A DNA stretch of 6,776 nt from positions 1-6,776 of the forward strand of contig DASROF010000184.1 of assembly GCA_035647075.1 (NCBI GenBank). The letters run 5' to 3'. Each line of letters starts with the position of its first letter. Within the stretch, counting starts at the first letter, position 1. This stretch comes from Gp6-AA40 sp035647075 (lineage in GTDB: Bacteria; Acidobacteriota; Vicinamibacteria; Vicinamibacterales; UBA2999). Below are positions 6,179 through 6,776 of the stretch, one piece after another. The notes under the pieces are model-generated. The model made no database searches, had not been told where the DNA came from, and saw nothing but the letters and a program-made list of their open reading frames with translations. Both the position numbers and the translations under genes were made by a program.

Positions 6179-6184
6179 ATTGTA
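6179..6184 (-). promoter_or_regulatory. Possible -10 element of the PQQ dehydrogenase gene
   Basis: TACAAT (5 of 6 to TATAAT) lies in the 57-bp gap upstream of the gene. Transcription from it would leave a leader of about 35 nt containing the GAGG ribosome binding site, so this is a leadered arrangement. No -35 is recognisable; the upstream bases fall in the end of the DUF8021-like gene, and co-transcription with that gene is the alternative. Confidence 0.35.
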
Positions 6185-6194
6185 GCCGGTTCGC

Positions 6195-6776
6195 CTACTT
6201 GGCCGGCGTCGGACTGCCAACGCTGGGAGGTAGCGGGAAGTTTCCATCGTACGGCGGCCAGTTGGGGACCGGTTGTTCCGGCGGTGGATAGAACATTGCC
6301 GCGTACACGAGATGGATCTTCGCGTTGTCGATGAAGAACCACTCGCTGAACATGTTGCGGCGTGTCGGAGAACCGGCCTTGCGGAGAAACACGGCGAGCG
6401 CAAGCACGGCCTGCGCCTCTTCGTCCACGATCGGATAGCGGCGCCCAGCGACGATCGAGGCGTTGAAGTTCTCAAGGCCGGCGGCGCAGTCCCCGCCAGG
6501 AGGGCCGCCGTTGCGCCCCGCTCGCCCCGTCATCACCGTCCCGTTCTCGACACGCGTGCAGCCGGGCTCGTGCTCGATGATGTTGCCGTCGTGCGTCGTC
6601 AATCCGTCAAAGTAGCTGTTGGTAATCGCGATCAGCGATTCCCGTGCGAGTCGCTGCGCTTTTGGCACCGTGCGCTCCGGCGGGGGATTGGCGATCAGGC
6701 TCTCGGCGTTGAAGACGTTGCCGTTCGGTCCGTTCGGTCCGAACTCGCCCGCGCGCGCGACGATCCATTCGGCTTC
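6195..6776 (-). CDS. DUF8021-like protein (NTF2/SnoaL-like style), 5' end outside window
   Basis: The frame enters from the right edge and ends at a TAG at 6195, giving 193 visible residues without the true start; a GTG at 6668 lies inside the frame and is unlikely to be the start, because 36 codons are open before it. The central part resembles DUF8021: ARESLIAITNSYFDGLTTHD at about 44-63, then GCTRVENGTVMT, a G-G-D-C segment, and AGRRYPIVDEEAQAVLALAVF, which matches that family's R-R-[FY]-P-[VI]-V-D-E-E strand followed by a hydrophobic strand. IHLVYAAMFYPPPE is the last strand, followed by a Pro-rich tail. The layout (YFDGL helix, then strands) recalls NTF2-like folds, which act as small enzymes or binding proteins; no catalytic role can be read here. 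A signal peptide cannot be judged. It lies upstream of the PQQ dehydrogenase on the same strand and may be co-expressed. Family call moderate. Confidence 0.62.
   Translation of the reverse strand, partial: EAEWIVARAGEFGPNGPNGNVFNAESLIANPPPERTVPKAQRLARESLIAITNSYFDGLTTHDGNIIEHEPGCTRVENGTVMTGRAGRNGGPPGGDCAAGLENFNASIVAGRRYPIVDEEAQAVLALAVFLRKAGSPTRRNMFSEWFFIDNAKIHLVYAAMFYPPPEQPVPNWPPYDGNFPLPPSVGSPTPAK
6721..6738. repeat. Two tandem 9-bp units inside the DUF8021-like gene
   Basis: The unit CCGTTCGGT occurs twice in a row and, on the minus strand, encodes the Gly-Pro-Asn repeat in EFGPNGPNGNVF. The unit length is a multiple of three, so slippage would keep frame. Probably a local duplication in a loop. 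Confidence 0.6.

Noticed and set aside
5001..6185. 394-codon open frame on the plus strand antisense to the PQQ dehydrogenase
   Set aside because: The Arg-rich translation has no recognisable motif, while the opposite strand encodes every block of the PQQ sugar dehydrogenase family. Long antisense open frames are usual at this GC content.

Overview
The window reads as a high-GC, gene-dense chromosomal segment, most likely from an acidobacterium (class Vicinamibacteria or close to it). That is an inference from gene style: secreted proteins with carboxypeptidase-regulatory-like Ig folds, a PQQ-dependent sugar dehydrogenase, exported enzymes with an A-Q cleavage junction and near-leaderless starts. 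There is no rRNA or other marker gene to prove it. I see no mobile element, CRISPR array, tRNA or prophage gene.

Layout. Seven protein genes cover nearly everything. On the minus strand, reading leftward from a divergent promoter at about 3043-3122, are a secreted Ig-like protein (3042-1975), a kynureninase-like PLP enzyme (1941-778) and the first 212 codons of a DUF937 protein that runs off the left edge (636-1). On the plus strand from the same divergent region are a signal-peptide-bearing NADP/F420-oxidoreductase-type Rossmann protein (3123-3833) and a secreted protein made of two copies of an unrecognised domain, each with a CxxC motif (3876-4892). These meet, tail to tail with only 15 bp between stop codons, a leftward pair: a DUF8021-like secreted or NTF2-like protein entering from the right edge (6776-6195) and a periplasmic PQQ-type aldose dehydrogenase (6137-4908).

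How they fit together. Four of the five genes whose N-terminus is visible between 1975 and 6137 or just left of it encode exported proteins, so the right two thirds of the window looks like an envelope/periplasm neighbourhood. No single pathway is evident: the kynureninase-like enzyme is expected in the cytoplasm and has no tryptophan-catabolism partner here. The gene pairs are probably small co-directional units rather than one system.

Points worth a second look: (1) the two divergent genes at 3042 and 3123 both have a -10-like hexamer exactly 6 nt before the start codon and no Shine-Dalgarno, which predicts leaderless mRNAs on both sides; (2) all four visible signal peptides put glutamine directly after the predicted signal peptidase I site, like the published Bacteroidetes 'Q-rule'; (3) the duplicated CxxC-domain protein, which I cannot assign to a family; (4) a dinucleotide-binding oxidoreductase that appears to be exported; (5) a PQQ dehydrogenase in which the usual catalytic histidine position reads glutamine.
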